Below, in pieces: positions 24,082-35,636 of a stretch of DNA of 64,000 nucleotides. The translations under genes and the position numbers were made by a program. Below the pieces are notes generated by a model that worked only from the letters and a program-made list of their open reading frames with translations, was not told where the DNA came from and did not search any database. The stretch spans positions 62,001-126,000 of the forward strand of contig JAHLKI010000033.1 of NCBI GenBank assembly GCA_025602905.1, read 5' to 3'. How positions within the stretch are numbered: the first letter of the stretch is position 1; the number at the start of each line of letters is the position of its first letter. The stretch comes from Phlyctochytrium arcticum. Lineage: Eukaryota; Chytridiomycota; Chytridiomycetes; Chytridiales; Chytridiaceae.

Positions 24082-27069
24082 ATGGCCCAAACAACGCAAA
24101 GTCGAACTGATCGACTTCGCAATTTGGAACGCGAACGGTCGTACTTCACACAAATTCGAAAGGACTATGAAACGGTGGGAGACTCTGAAAAGCTACCGAG
24201 GAGTGCGAAGACGGACGTCAATTCCAATAGGACAGTTCAAAAAGCACGCCAGCAACTTAACGACAAGGGTCGGTTGACGGCAACTGAAATTCGTGAACTA
24301 TTGGACTTTGATCTTCAGACCATCACACCTGATAGAGGAGGCTTACATCAGTCATCTCCGCAAAGACGAAGTCAGGATAGCAAAATCAATCCCGAGGAGG
24401 ATGTGTGTTATGCTGGGACTGCAGGGGGCCTCCGGGGTAAAATCAAGGTGGATAGTGCGGGGAAGCACTCTTTTATCGAAAAGTCCCCTAAGCATCGAAG
24501 TGTCGCCATCAAAGATGAAGTAGGGCAATCATTTCCTCAATCTATGCACAGGCCATATAATGAGGAGGATGAGGAAGACTTAGAGAAAGATGGCTCGGGT
24601 GACGCTTGGAAACGGCTCATTACAAAGGAGCAGCGAGCCCGTGCAAAGGTAACGGCCATCTGTGACCGATTCATTTACTGTGTTAGTTACTCAACATTGC
24701 GTCGCAGTACTATGGAACAGATAAAACACTTATCGTCCTTTTGGAAGAAGAACGGTCACGTTTCGTACAACTGGAAACCAACTATCATAAGGTACGTGTC
24801 TTTCCCGGCCTCATCAAACAAGCGAAGCAGATTTTGATGTGGCGCCTAGCTGTTGGGAGAGGTGCAATCTTTGCAAGCCAGTCATATGCAAGAGCTCCGC
24901 AACACAGAGCGAAAACATGCGAGCGAATGCCAAGTACTTAGGAAGGAGGTCACCTTCAGAACGGAAGAAGCGGCGTCAACTCGCCACGAGCTCGAAAGAT
25001 GGCAACAAAAGTATAGGAAGGAATCAAGCGTTTGGCTAGGCACAAATGAACGCCTGGAGGAGGGTGTGCACAGATTTCAGAAGCAAGTGACTGAGTACCA
25101 ACATCGTGCTGCTGCTCAGGAGAAGTTGTATTTGGAATTAGAGGCGGAGCGGAGGAAAGTAGGCGAGCAGCTTAGCTCCAAGGAGGCTGAAATGCGGAAG
25201 GCTCTGCAGATGCTGCAAAGTATAGAGACTGATCGAGCAGCAGATAAAACTCGCATAAATCAACTTGAAGGTCAGACGACGCAGCTGGGAAGGCTTGTTG
25301 CGCAAAGAAACGAGGAGGCAAAAGATCTGAGAAATGCTCTGCAAAGAAAGGACAGCGAAATTGAAGATTTGCAACAAACTCGACGATCGTACCATGATTT
25401 GCGGAAAGAGCATGAGAAAGTTACCGCGCGAGAGCAGCAGCATGTTGCGGAAATCGATAAGCTGAATGCTCAGGAGCGCTCGCTGAAATCCGATCTTCAA
25501 ACCTTGTCTGCCCAGCAACTTCAATATTCCCATGATGTGGAACGACTGACTTCAATACAGAAGGGCTACATTGACGACATCGAGCACTTTAAAACTCTGG
25601 AGCAAAAGCTGCGTCACGAGATTAAAGAAATGGGGGTGCGACATGGTCAGCAAATGGAGGAAATTTCTCAGATGGACGCGCAATGCCGAAAGCACCGCCA
25701 CGACAACACTCGTTTAACGCAAGATTTGGTAGAATTGAGGACTGTAGCCGGAGATCTCCGCACTCAGATTGAAGCAAGTGCAAAAGAGATCCAGCGTCTG
25801 CGTGCCAACGAAGAAGTTCTTCAAAGGGAGAAGGAGGAGTTGATCAAACAACGTGTGCAAGCTACGCGTGAGCGGCAAGCGCAGCAGCAAGAAGTGGTGG
25901 ACCTCACGAGTGCCATGAATGACACAAAGCGCCGGTTGGAACAAGAAACGGCTGAAAAGCATCAGATGAAGATTCAAAACAAAGAGCGATTGCTTTCAGT
26001 AGCGGAAAAGATATCTGACCTTCAGGCCGCGTTGAGCGAAACCCAAAGTCAACTGCAAGAGTTTCGCGAAACGGAAGCCTCCCTTCGCAAGGCCGCACGG
26101 GAGCGCAGCGACATCATTCAGAACCAAGAACTGCAAATTGAGGACTTGCAATCAAACATGAGTAAGATTTTCACGCAGCTCAAGGCAGATCAGCAAAGCC
26201 ACGATGCATTCAAAGAGAAAAAGAAGGATGAGATTATCGCAGTCCATGAGAAGTTTACGGCCGCGAAAGCGGCTATGGAGGTTGAAGTGTCTGCTCTACG
26301 AACGCAGATATCGCAAAAAAGTGCGCAAATGTCCTCCATGAATAATGAGATATCTCGCCTCAGAATTGAAGCTTCCGAGGCCACAGCCGAGCGATTCCGT
26401 ATCAATGGGCGAATTTCAGAGTTGTCCGCTGCGGAATCATCCTACCAGCGGCAAATCAAATTCTTGCAAGCAACCGTTAGTCAAAAAGATCAGGAGATCA
26501 GTGTATTGGGAATCAAGCACCAATCTCTTGCGCAGCAACTGAAGGGTCTGCAAGATGAAATCAACATTTACCGTACTGGCGCATATGGTCACAAGGACGA
26601 TGACTTGAACCGTTTGCAAGGCAACGTAAATGAACTCAACCGAAAGCTGAAAACGCAGGTTGATGTCCTTTTAAATCGCGATGGAAGCGGCGAACCTGGC
26701 TTTCGACGTATTTCCGGGCGATCTTCACGCTCCTCTTCCGTTGGTACGGGTCCTGTGCTGCATCCCGGTCAGTCTCCATTCACATCTGTGTTACATTCAG
26801 GCCAGTCCCCGTTTACACCTACTGCAACATCTGCCACAGCAAACCTGGGTGTTAGTAGCGCCATTGCCAATCTTCCTGGCGCTGAGATGTACCCACTACG
26901 CGGCCGGGATGGACTGGGGTCGACGCAAACTTCTTGGGACCCCACCATGGATAGAGGGCGCACACGGCTGTCCAAGCAAGACGGCGGGCAGCAGGTGGAT
27001 TACTCATTCACGGTGCCGGACGGGCCTATGGCTGATGGCTACACGCCAAATATGCAATACAAATCATAG
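24082..27069 (+). CDS. Large coiled-coil protein, family not recognised
   Basis: Three exons, 24082-24648, 24708-24791 and 24850-27069, with phase-0 introns of 59 and 58 nt; 956 aa. Residues 1-190 are polar and low-complexity with a short basic start (RTDRLRNLERERSYF). From about residue 195 to 800 it is nearly unbroken heptad-type coiled coil rich in Glu, Gln, Lys, Arg and Leu (for example LEEERSRFVQLE, LERWQQKYRKE, LRTQISQKSAQM). The last 140 residues are Ser/Gly/Pro-rich with two similar blocks (LHPGQSPFTS and LHSGQSPFTP). No motor, GRIP, kinase or PACT motif is evident. Length and build suit a centrosomal, basal-body or Golgi tether protein. If the host is a zoosporic fungus with centrioles, a basal-body role is possible, but that is inference only. 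Confidence 0.85.
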
Positions 27070-27813
27070 CACTACATGTAAAACAATGTTAAAATGCAAA
27101 AAAAAAACAAAAAAAAAAACGTTTCAGTCTTCGTCCAGAAGAGCTCTTTCAGCATGGTTAAGAAAAAACCAGCCGGAGGGCTATAGGGGCGCCACCTCTA
27201 GGTGCATCATATGTTCTGTTGGCCCCAAAAATAAGAACATTTTCCCACGACCCACGTACACTTTGATGGTCGGATGCACATTGATTGCGAACAATCAACT
27301 TCTGTGACGTCGCAAAGGCAGAATATATTTATGAAAATATGAAAATATGAAAAAAGGAAATTCTGAAAGGCAGGCTTGACGGTTATTGAATGCACACGAT
27401 CCTCTGTACATTATCCAGTAGAAATGTTTTCTTCATCAGTAGCGCAAAATCCCAATTCACTGTTCATCAGAGGATTATCTTCGAAACTACGCAAATGGCT
27501 CTCACTAGACTACCCTTATTGCGCAACCATTGGCGAAAGCCATGTACAAACAAGACTCTAATGCTTCCGTGCCAATTCATTATAATTGATCACGGCTTTT
27601 GCGTTGAGGGAAGCCGTTAGGAAACAACCGGAAAGTCCTGTCGATGACAGCAGCATCCCGATAATAGCACCGGACAAACATTAGGCATCGTCTTGGAGTG
27701 GTATCAAACACACGCAAGCCAAATGATTGGGTGCTTTCACCCAGCAACTTGATGTCAGGATCGTCCGAAATTTACCAGAGTTGACAGTATATCAGGCCGT
27801 GCTGTGTAGGAAA
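27070..27813. other. Convergent intergenic region
   Basis: 744 nt between the coiled-coil gene and the minus-strand gene ending at 27814. There are A-rich runs just after 27080, probably at the transcript end. No gene seen. Confidence 0.45.
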
Positions 27814-28368
27814 TCATGAGTACCGATTGTTCAGCTCAGGAAAATGGGTAAACGAACCAGTACCAGACTGAGTCCAACCCATAGTCCCATTCGGCTTCTC
27901 CGTCCGATTCTTCTCTGTAGGCTTGTAGACTTCTGGCTTATCTACACGACAGGAATAGATGAGTACCGCTAATGATTGGAGAAAATGACTTGGTCTCATA
28001 CCAGGATGCGTATCAGATGATGCATGCAATTTATTCATGGCATCATTCCACCGAGCCCGAAAGTGCATTTCGACATCCCGAGAGTTGAAGCCGTTCAATG
28101 GGTATATCTCGAGAGCGGCTACATTGGCTTGCCGTTCTTCGATGGTGGGTATAGGTGCCCACGCTGACGTGGGTGGAGGCACTGGAGACGATGTTCGAGT
28201 GTTCTGGGAGGATTGGGAGGAGGAGGAGGAGGAGAGACGGGGATTGCCTGGGGAGAAGGAGGAGGTTGAACTGGCTCCTCCGTGGCCTGAGTATAGAGAG
28301 TAAGTTGGGAAAGCGACATATGGTATATGTGACGTGGGGACAGTACCTCTTCCGCGATCTTTTGACAT
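27814..28368 (-). CDS. Small Ser-rich protein, family not recognised
   Basis: Three exons, 28368-28347, 28286-28002 and 27941-27814, joined by two 60-nt phase-1 introns; 144 aa. Because both introns are multiples of three and free of stops, the sequence also reads straight through. The splice model is preferred for its GTACTG/GTATGA donors and CAG/TAG acceptors. The chosen ATG begins MSKDRGRG; the open frame continues upstream without another ATG. The N-terminal third is Ser/Pro-rich. The middle (YPLNGFNSRDVEMHFRARW) looks structured. The C-terminus (TMGWTQSGTGSFTHFPELNN) is conserved-looking but not a motif I can name. No signal peptide or membrane segment. Confidence 0.6.
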   Translation of the reverse strand: MSKDRGRGTVPTSHIPYVAFPTYSLYSGHGGASSTSSFSPGNPRLSSSSSSQSSQNTRTSSPVPPPTSAWAPIPTIEERQANVAALEIYPLNGFNSRDVEMHFRARWNDAMNKLHASSDTHPGMRPSHFLQSLAVLIYSCRVDKPEVYKPTEKNRTEKPNGTMGWTQSGTGSFTHFPELNNRYS

Positions 28369-28729
28369 TTCTGCGTTTGCGCTGGGATCCTCTGGGTATA
28401 ACTGATCGGATATGTGGTGTCCTAGAACCAATGTATGCAACTGAGTGGGTGAAATGTATCAGAAACGAAACTATTCGTAAACGATCGCGCGTAAGTTGAA
28501 ATGCGTGCTTGACAGAAATTTCTTTGGATCAGCTCAATGAAAGGGCAAGGGGGAAAACAAAGCAAAGTTGGAATGGACAGCCAAATGCAAACGATTAACT
28601 ATGTCTCATCAGACATGAACAGGAATTATGTATTATTGGACCAGCAATAAGACAAGGGTGCATCAGAAAGGGGGGTATAGGAGACTGTGTCGAAAAACTT
28701 GAAAGACACATTTAAACAGTTAACGGTTT
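28369..28729. other. Intergenic region
   Basis: 361 nt between two minus-strand genes. It should hold the FHA-gene 3' end and the small gene's promoter. No gene seen. Confidence 0.4.
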
Positions 28730-30401
28730 TCATCCGTTAGTGAAATTGCTTGAAGCATGTGCGGGCGTAAGAGTGGCATGCTTGGCTTTGGAATTGATGA
28801 GAGTTGCTTGATTATGTTCGGCCGAATTGGAAGGTTTGGACGGTGTAGGTGGTGGGAGTAGGAAAGACGAAGGGGCTTGAGATTCAAAGGGATGCGGTAG
28901 GGTAAAAGAGTATTGTGCTGTTCCGTTCAAAACGGTTCCAACTGACGATGTGGAAGATATGCTCAGTGATGGACCTGTGCGGGTAATTGCTGCTGCGGAG
29001 ACGGGCGGGGATCCAATGGATGCGGATGACGAAACGGAAGGGCGGCGCCCGCTGGCCCCCGAGATGCGTTTGAGGGACCCGGTGGTAAGGAGTTGGGAAG
29101 CGGTGGAATGTGGACCGGAAGATGGGTTTCCGTTTATGGAATGCTGATTTGTGGAAGATGTGTTGCTGGATGCGTGGGATGCCATGGACGTCATTGAGAG
29201 GGGCCGCGCTTCGTGGGGTGAAGTGATATAAGGATAAGCAGTTGATGGAGTTTGTGGCGTTAAGCCGTGTGCGCTAGGTTGTGATGATGGAGAGGCGAAA
29301 TGGGACGTAGACGTTGTTTGAAGCGGGTAGATGTAATTCTGTGGTATCACTGTATTGTATGATCCAATGTCATCCCGAGGACTCCCCTGTATAGATCTAG
29401 ACTGACTGGATAAAATCTCTGCCGTTGGGGGTAATGTCACATTGTGAACGATTGATTTCCGCCGGGAGCCGGTTCCGTAAATGGTAGAAGGGCTAGGACT
29501 TCCGAATTGGTTGGCGGTCGCGGCAGATATTTGACGGAGTCTTTTCAGAGGGTGGTCTAGTCCGTGAGTTAGGCTATTCCATATGAAATTGAACTCCGCA
29601 TCCACGTTTGCTCGAACTTGTGGGTCAGAACTGAAATCCCTAAAAATTTGAAGTCTGTAAGTTTACCGACAGAAAGCATGGAAAACCGATCATACACGTA
29701 CACATAGTGTTCACCAGGATCGCCTTCCCGCGAAAGTTCTACAAGATTGCTGTCTTGAGATATTGAGCGCTGATGACTGGATATGCTGCCAAACAGCACC
29801 TTTAGAATGACACTTTGATGAACCACTGGATGGTTGAGAAGTTATGAAAATTGATCATTGCAGGAGTGTAATACATGTCCGTACCTCCATTCACTTCGCA
29901 ATCCTCTCCCAATCGGATCACGTCCCCGTCATGCACTTCAACGCGTGAGCTCTCCTGTGCTTGTGGACTCAGTCGTTGCCCATTCAGGAATGTACCGCTT
30001 GATGATTTTGTATCCCTGAGATAAAGCTATGAACCTGCCATCAGTCCGAATCATCAAAAACGCAAAATATGCATCTCAAACCTTTCCGTCCGCTGCAAAT
30101 CCAATAACTGCATGTTGCCTTGAAACTACTTTCGATGCAAACTTTAGACTGGTTGGCGGAGCATCTTCCTTGTCCAGCTGCCGCCCTATTGTCTGAGGCT
30201 GTTCCAGATTGACAATACGGCGATTGCGGGAAACATTGTTGAGGGGCACAAAAGATACCAGGTACGTGACGTCTATGGGTCGCCCGATCAGATGTTAATA
30301 TGGAATACAGGGCATTCAGAAATCGCAAAGGGCATTTTACCAGCAGAGGCACTGTTTCTCGGTAAGGCCATTGTCTGGCTAGCATCATCCGGTGTATGCA
30401 T
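28730..30401 (-). CDS. FHA-domain protein
   Basis: Five exons: 30401-30341, 30272-30082, 30026-29885, 29825-29702 and 29639-28730 (475 aa). Introns are 68, 55, 59 and 62 nt, and every junction keeps frame. Residues 35-130 form a forkhead-associated domain, which binds phospho-threonine peptides: TIGRQ, then FASKVVSRQHAVIGF, LYLRDTKSSSGTFLNGQRL and a GDVIRLG strand. The conserved Gly-Arg, Ser-Arg-x-His and Asn-Gly residues are all present. A helical segment (DAEFNFIWNSLTHGLDHPLKRL) and then about 280 Ser/Thr-rich residues follow. There is no RING, kinase or tail anchor, so it is not a Dma1/Chfr- or Far10-type protein in full. The start is the only ATG near the domain, but the frame is open for another 140 codons upstream, so a further N-terminal exon is possible. 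Confidence 0.8.
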
Positions 30402-31683
30402 ATCTGGTGCGCCGCAATATTTGCGGCGTGATGGAACAGAAAGCAATGGGCTATCGATCTGTAGATCTGTAGCTTCGAAGGACAGTATCAAGGAGGATGC
30501 TGAATGCGCCCCCAGAGAAATTTGATCGGGTGCCAGTAAGGGGGAGGGTGAGCGGATGAACTCCAACGGTGGAAGTTGGGGCGGATGCACCGACGTGATT
30601 GACAATCTGCAGGACTTTTCGCCCTTGGATCGAGCAGTACGGGTCCGCCCGGATTTCACGTTGGACTTTGGAAATGATACTGTCGATGATGCACTGGGCG
30701 GCAATAACGCCGTGGGGGATTTGCAGCAGGTTGATGGATATAATGATAACGACTGGGACAATGATTTGAGATAAACTGCTAAGCAAACTGGACTTTGGAA
30801 GACCAGACTTTTGCTAAATAATGGAGCAACGACCCTAAACCAAGCGCATCAGTATCCTATTGAGGACTCATTCGACGCTATAACCCCCCACCTTGACAGT
30901 CTGGAGAAACGTGGCAAACAAGCTGGCGGAGATGGCGCTTTCGAACTTGAAGCACGTTTCCGCAAATCCCAATGCAACTGGAACGTCTTCAATGTCGTTC
31001 GCGTGCTGGACGAACGGTAAAGCGCTGTTCTCCTTCTGGTCCTGCACGACGCGCACGGCTCAAAGTCGTCTAGCGAAATGTTGCGGCCGCCCAATAGTAA
31101 AGTCGAAAGTACAGGCCCAGAGAACCCGCCGCGAAAGACCTGGTGTTTCCCCGCTAACCGACGACGAGAATGCCGCTTCTGGTAAGAAATGCTGGGTGGG
31201 CCAGCCGGATGTCGATCGCGCGTTTGTTTTACAAGACCGACCGAAACACGGCAAACACGCCCCAGCGCACGGGTTCCATTTTAGGCTAAATGATCTCAAA
31301 CTTGTGCGCAGCTGTGGACTGAACACTTTCTGAGCAGAAGAACGTCTATTAAAACCTTAAAGATAGGCATACTGATATGAATGATTCCCTTTCAATGAAG
31401 TCAAATTTGAGGTTTCCAAAAAAAAATTCACGCTTTGGTAATAAAACTAGTCTATTCTACGAAAATTTTGAGAAGAGAGTATAACCGCGATGGGCTTGTT
31501 GGAGGATTGGAGACTTGGACCTGGATAGATTCAGTTAAAAATTGCAGGAATGAAATTTCAGACATGTCTCTAGGAACTGACACAAGCTGTGGGCATTTGG
31601 TGCGGTCATTCCGGCGATTGATGCATATCTATGTCCGCGTTTGTGTCAGCACGATCAAGATGCGGTAGGTCACAGTGAGTTAC
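30402..31683. other. Interval with unassigned open frames
   Basis: About 1.3 kb. The first 400 nt are open in the minus frame of the FHA gene but lack an ATG, and may be an unmodelled 5' exon. Overlapping open frames at 30849-31094 (minus) and 30893-31333 (plus) show no domain and cannot both be real. The AT-rich 31330-31683 is the presumed 3' flank of the next gene. I see no supported gene. Confidence 0.4.
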
Positions 31684-34600
31684 TTACCACAGCTCCTCAG
31701 TGATCTCCTCATCCTCATCTTCGTCTCTTACAAAGTCTTCATCCGAGAGGGGCTTCGCCATGTTGTGTATCCACCAGATAAATTCATTCCCAGCAATTAA
31801 CTGTTTGAGGTGAATGCAGATATCTTGACTCAAAATAGGGCATTGACAAATGATTGAACCAGGCCTCATCGGGGGTTTTTCGAATGTGGAAAACTTATTG
31901 AAGAACTTCTTATTGTCAGTTGCGGCATCACCTTGATTGGTTATGTCTTGAAGCGGGGTTCGCACTCTCTCAACTGCAGCAAAGTCACTAATATCCGTGT
32001 GAACGTTCAGAGGAACGACCTTCTTATCTCCCCAGAGGGTAAGTGGTAATAACCGTTCGGACACAGTCACGATTACTTCAGGCGGGATATTACAGTTGAT
32101 GAATTTCGAAATTTTGGTGTTCTTCTTTCGCTTCTTCTTCGCGGGTTCCGTTGCTGTAGCGGTTGATGGCTGGGATGGGGCCACTATATAGCGGACCTGA
32201 TACCCGCGAACTTTTCTAGCGGTGGCAGAATGAGAGAACATCATCTCTCCCTTGATGGTGATGTTGGGCGAATTGGCAATGAGTTTGCGGAACATGTCCT
32301 TAAGAGTAGCGACCATGATTTCGAGATGTGAGTTAAAGTACTGTGTACGTTTGGTCTCTACGGGCTGTCGTGGTTGAAGTGTGAACTTTCCCGCGAACTT
32401 TGTCCATGGTGTCCGCTTTTTCCTGTCGTCAGCTTTTTGTTTTGCGACTTGCGCCAGAAATGACCTTGAACTTAAATTTTTGTTTGCAGAGAGGTAAAGT
32501 GTGTTTAGGACGGCACGGCCGTGCGAGTCGAATGGCCGGATGCAAGCACGGAGGAGGGAGTGGAAAACCTCCAGATCCTCAGAACTTGCTAGTGGCAGGT
32601 TGCTGTATAGCGCAGCAGTGATGTTATCATCACCCCCCATCTCAATCTCCTGGATTGCAGAGAGAATGTGGAGAACGATGGTGACATAGTTCCTTTTGCG
32701 ATATCGTATGAAGAGTGGCAACAACCTATGCAGTACCTCCTTATACAGCACAATGTTGCCGCTGGCCATGGCCGTTGCAGCATCCAGTACGAGCGGCAAC
32801 TCTTCATCGAACAGCCGGATGAGGGAGTCCACTATGACACGCTGGAATTCGGGGAGATCTTTCTGCTGTTTCGCCCAATCCATCACTTGGACACGGCACT
32901 GTTTCCAAGCTAAGAACATCATTGTTAGCAACATCATGCGCCTTACAGGTCGCAGCTTTACTAGTTGAACGGCAAAATCCGGGAATGCGGAGCTCCAAAT
33001 AGGCATGAACACATTGAAGTTCCATTGCAATAACGCTGTGATGCATTAAGTATGTAGCCTTGAGACGATGATAATAAGGATTTACCTTGCTGGGCATTCA
33101 GTGCGATGTGCATACCATCAGGCCATGGGCAAAGAACGATTCGGAGATATGCATGGTCTGGAGATAGACGGCCCCGCGTTTTCGCCCATAGTATCTTCAT
33201 GACGTTCCGCCAAACATAAAAGTCGCCAGTAATGAAAATCGCTCCGTCTTTGTAGTGTTCAATAAACTTCTTGACGGAAACCATTAGAGATCGTAAATCT
33301 TCCGGAGTCTTCATTCTGTTCGGCATCGCATCGAAAACATGAAACTGTTTTAATTCAGCGGCACTGGTTGACATGTCGAATTGATACGGCCTGCGAAAAG
33401 CATTCGCTTGGTTTGTGTTGATAATTTTTTCGCCGTAGGTTTCCTTCTCAACGATGTCAGTTATTGCTTTGTCTAGGAGAGGCGCGTTGACGAAGGCCTT
33501 CTTGTCCTTGTCAGATCCCATGTCACTGAAGTCTATATACGGCTTTTCCAAGAGTGGTAGAGGTAAAGCTCGATGTACGTGTCCATTCTCCTCATCATAA
33601 GACGATGGCCCCTTCGGAAAAAACTTCACAGCCAAGTTAGCTTGAGTTTGCACGGTGCTGAACTTTCCTGAGTTCGCCGAACCAGGTGTTCCATGAACTG
33701 AAACTCTGTTGAAGTCGTCCATCTTGACAACTGGAACAACTGTACCCCCGCTCATCTGTTCGGTCAGCTCCTTGTACGCCCTCGCGTTCGCTTCCTTCAT
33801 TTTCTGCTTCGCTACGTCCGGACTGAAACTCAAATTAAAAGACGCGAGCACCTTTCTACTGCTCTCGGATAATCCTAATGTGGTTGATATCAACACATCC
33901 TTCATGAAATTGATGTGGGGATGAAGGAATGCGGCCTTCTGTACAGTAATGGAAGCTATGATTCTTCTCCTTCTCTCTGACTCTGTTTGCTTCCAGCTAA
34001 CAGCTGGTAGAAATGTTTCAGTTTCACTGGTATGAGTGGTCAAGCATTAGGTACCTGAGAGCCCCAAGTCGACCGCTGTCTTCGTCGCCAAATTGTCGCA
34101 ACTATCTAAATGCTCAATAAACGCGTCCAAATCCGATGTAAAAGGCATCTTGAGATCACACTCCTTGTCAAGCAGGTCAAGAACGCCGTTCCTAAACTTC
34201 AAGGTATCGGACATGACCGGCTCAACAAAATCGTTCCTGTTGTCCTCCAAGTCGACAGTGATAGTGCCAAAGTTGATTGTGCGCGTAGGCGTAGGTGAGG
34301 CGATCGTGGGCGAGCCGAATGTGGGCGAGCCAAACGTGGGCGTGACGGGTGTATGCACCCCGAAAATAGGCTCAACGGGTTCAAACGTTGCAGGTGTAGG
34401 CATGACAGGTTGTGCAATCACGGATATTGGCGGTACCGGCATGGGCGTGACGTGTGTGATGGTTGTCGATGTACTAGTTGCGACTGCCTGGGCATCGTTT
34501 TCCTTCTGATTTACTCGAAACAAGGGATGTGGGTACTTGCGGTCAAGTTGGTTCCAGCATTTTTTGCAAAACGTGGCATTCTTGTGGCCGGCATCCGTGC

Positions 34601-34787
34601 TGAAATGAAATGGGACGTTGTTCGCTCGAAGATGGGCAAGAAGACCGAGATCTCGATGGCAGTAGCGGGTACTGGACTTGGTCTTGCAAATGATGCAGAC
34701 AGGCTTGACTCCTTTCGGTTCTGTATCGTTGAATGGTGCGATGAATCGGCCATCCTGCCGCCGATTATTGGGGGGACTAGAAGCCAT
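31684..34787 (-). CDS. Transposon-type protein, DUF6589-like, with N-terminal Cys/His finger
   Basis: Three exons, 34787-34055, 34003-33086 and 33035-31684, give exactly 1000 aa. The introns are 51 and 50 nt, both phase 1. Residues 25-80 hold a Cys/His-rich module (CIICKT, then YCHRDLG, an H, FCKKCWNQL), likely zinc-binding. A Thr/Pro-rich linker with repeated PTFGSPT units follows. The core has ITGDFYVWRNVMKILW, LCPWPDGMHIALN, WNFNVFMPIW and LHRLLPLFIRYRKRNYV. The pattern of an acidic residue in a strand, a Pro-Asp-Gly-x-His and an 'LxPLFxxxxRxNY' helix recalls the DUF6589-type proteins of repeated fungal and animal genes, thought to be transposon-derived; I recall this family from memory and have not searched it. 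The C-terminus is acidic. No terminal inverted repeats were found around it. It lies beside a MULE and a Fanzor relic. Alternative: a domesticated host gene. Confidence 0.72.
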
Positions 34788-35275
34788 GATAACTCGAGTG
34801 GACCCGGATAAAACGCTCCAATATTGAAGACAGGCTGAGATAATATGTGTGCCGAGGGTATCTAAGCGTCTCCGTACTCGTCCAATGCGAGGGACCGAAA
34901 CGGGGGGACCTGGAAGGGGGGGGAGTTAAAAGAGAAATCGCCATCTGAAATTCGCACATAACTGTTATCATTGCTACACAAAACGGCTCAAAACGTCAGC
35001 CAATCCAAAGTGAATTATTACATCTCGAGGTTCGTGACGTAAAAGCGCAACTTTATTGACAGTCTGCAATGAAACAGGGTCAAGGTAGATTTCCCAACAC
35101 GTATTTCACGAACACGCCGGAGCTCTGATTACATCAGCGTGGCTGCGACTCTGATTTGTCCTAAAATGGAACCCGTGCGCTGGGAAACACGCTCTGTCGG
35201 TCCACGTGACCTGTCCTTTCGCAGAGTTAGGGTTTAGGCAATTCTCGAGAGCGCCTCGAATGCACGGTGCCGATC
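34788..35275. other. Spacer between the 1000-aa gene and the Mutator-like element
   Basis: 488 nt, presumed promoter of the minus-strand gene. At 35156-35171 a sequence resembles the inner end of the MULE inverted repeat in opposite orientation (13 of 16 bases). No gene seen. Confidence 0.4.
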
Positions 35276-35335
35276 GCTAAAATGCGGGGTTCTCCCACTG
35301 GGGGACGCGCTATATCCTTTTTAGGACAACTTTTT
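35276..35335 (+). repeat. MULE terminal inverted repeat, left
   Basis: 60 bp, starting GCTAAAATGCGGGG and ending ACAACTTTTT. It is identical by eye to the reverse complement of 38477-38536. Confidence 0.95.
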
Positions 35336-35636
35336 GTCTTTGTGCTGCCAGATGTGCTCCCAGAGCCTCTAAACCACGGTTTCGGACCTAGTTCTTCAAC
35401 TGGGCGTCGTACGTTTAACAACTTTTCCTCGTAACAATGTTTGTTTATGTTCATACACTTTTCAAAATGTCCACAATTCGACAGATTTTTGCCAGACACA
35501 CCCAACAACGATTATGATAACATTGAGAATGAAAAATTATGACAATAAATAGAACAGGTGGTCAAAGAGAAACAAGACAGCAACAAAAAAAGACAGATTG
35601 CCATAGCAACGAATGTTTATTACGGACGTCAACACT

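Noticed and set aside
30451..30786. Hydrophobic minus-strand open frame suggesting a membrane protein
   Set aside because: It is a different frame over the stretch that is open in phase with the FHA gene; no start context or family.
31330..35275. Terminal inverted repeats around the 1000-aa transposon-type gene
   Set aside because: Searched by eye in both flanks; no convincing pair found, so element borders are not claimed.
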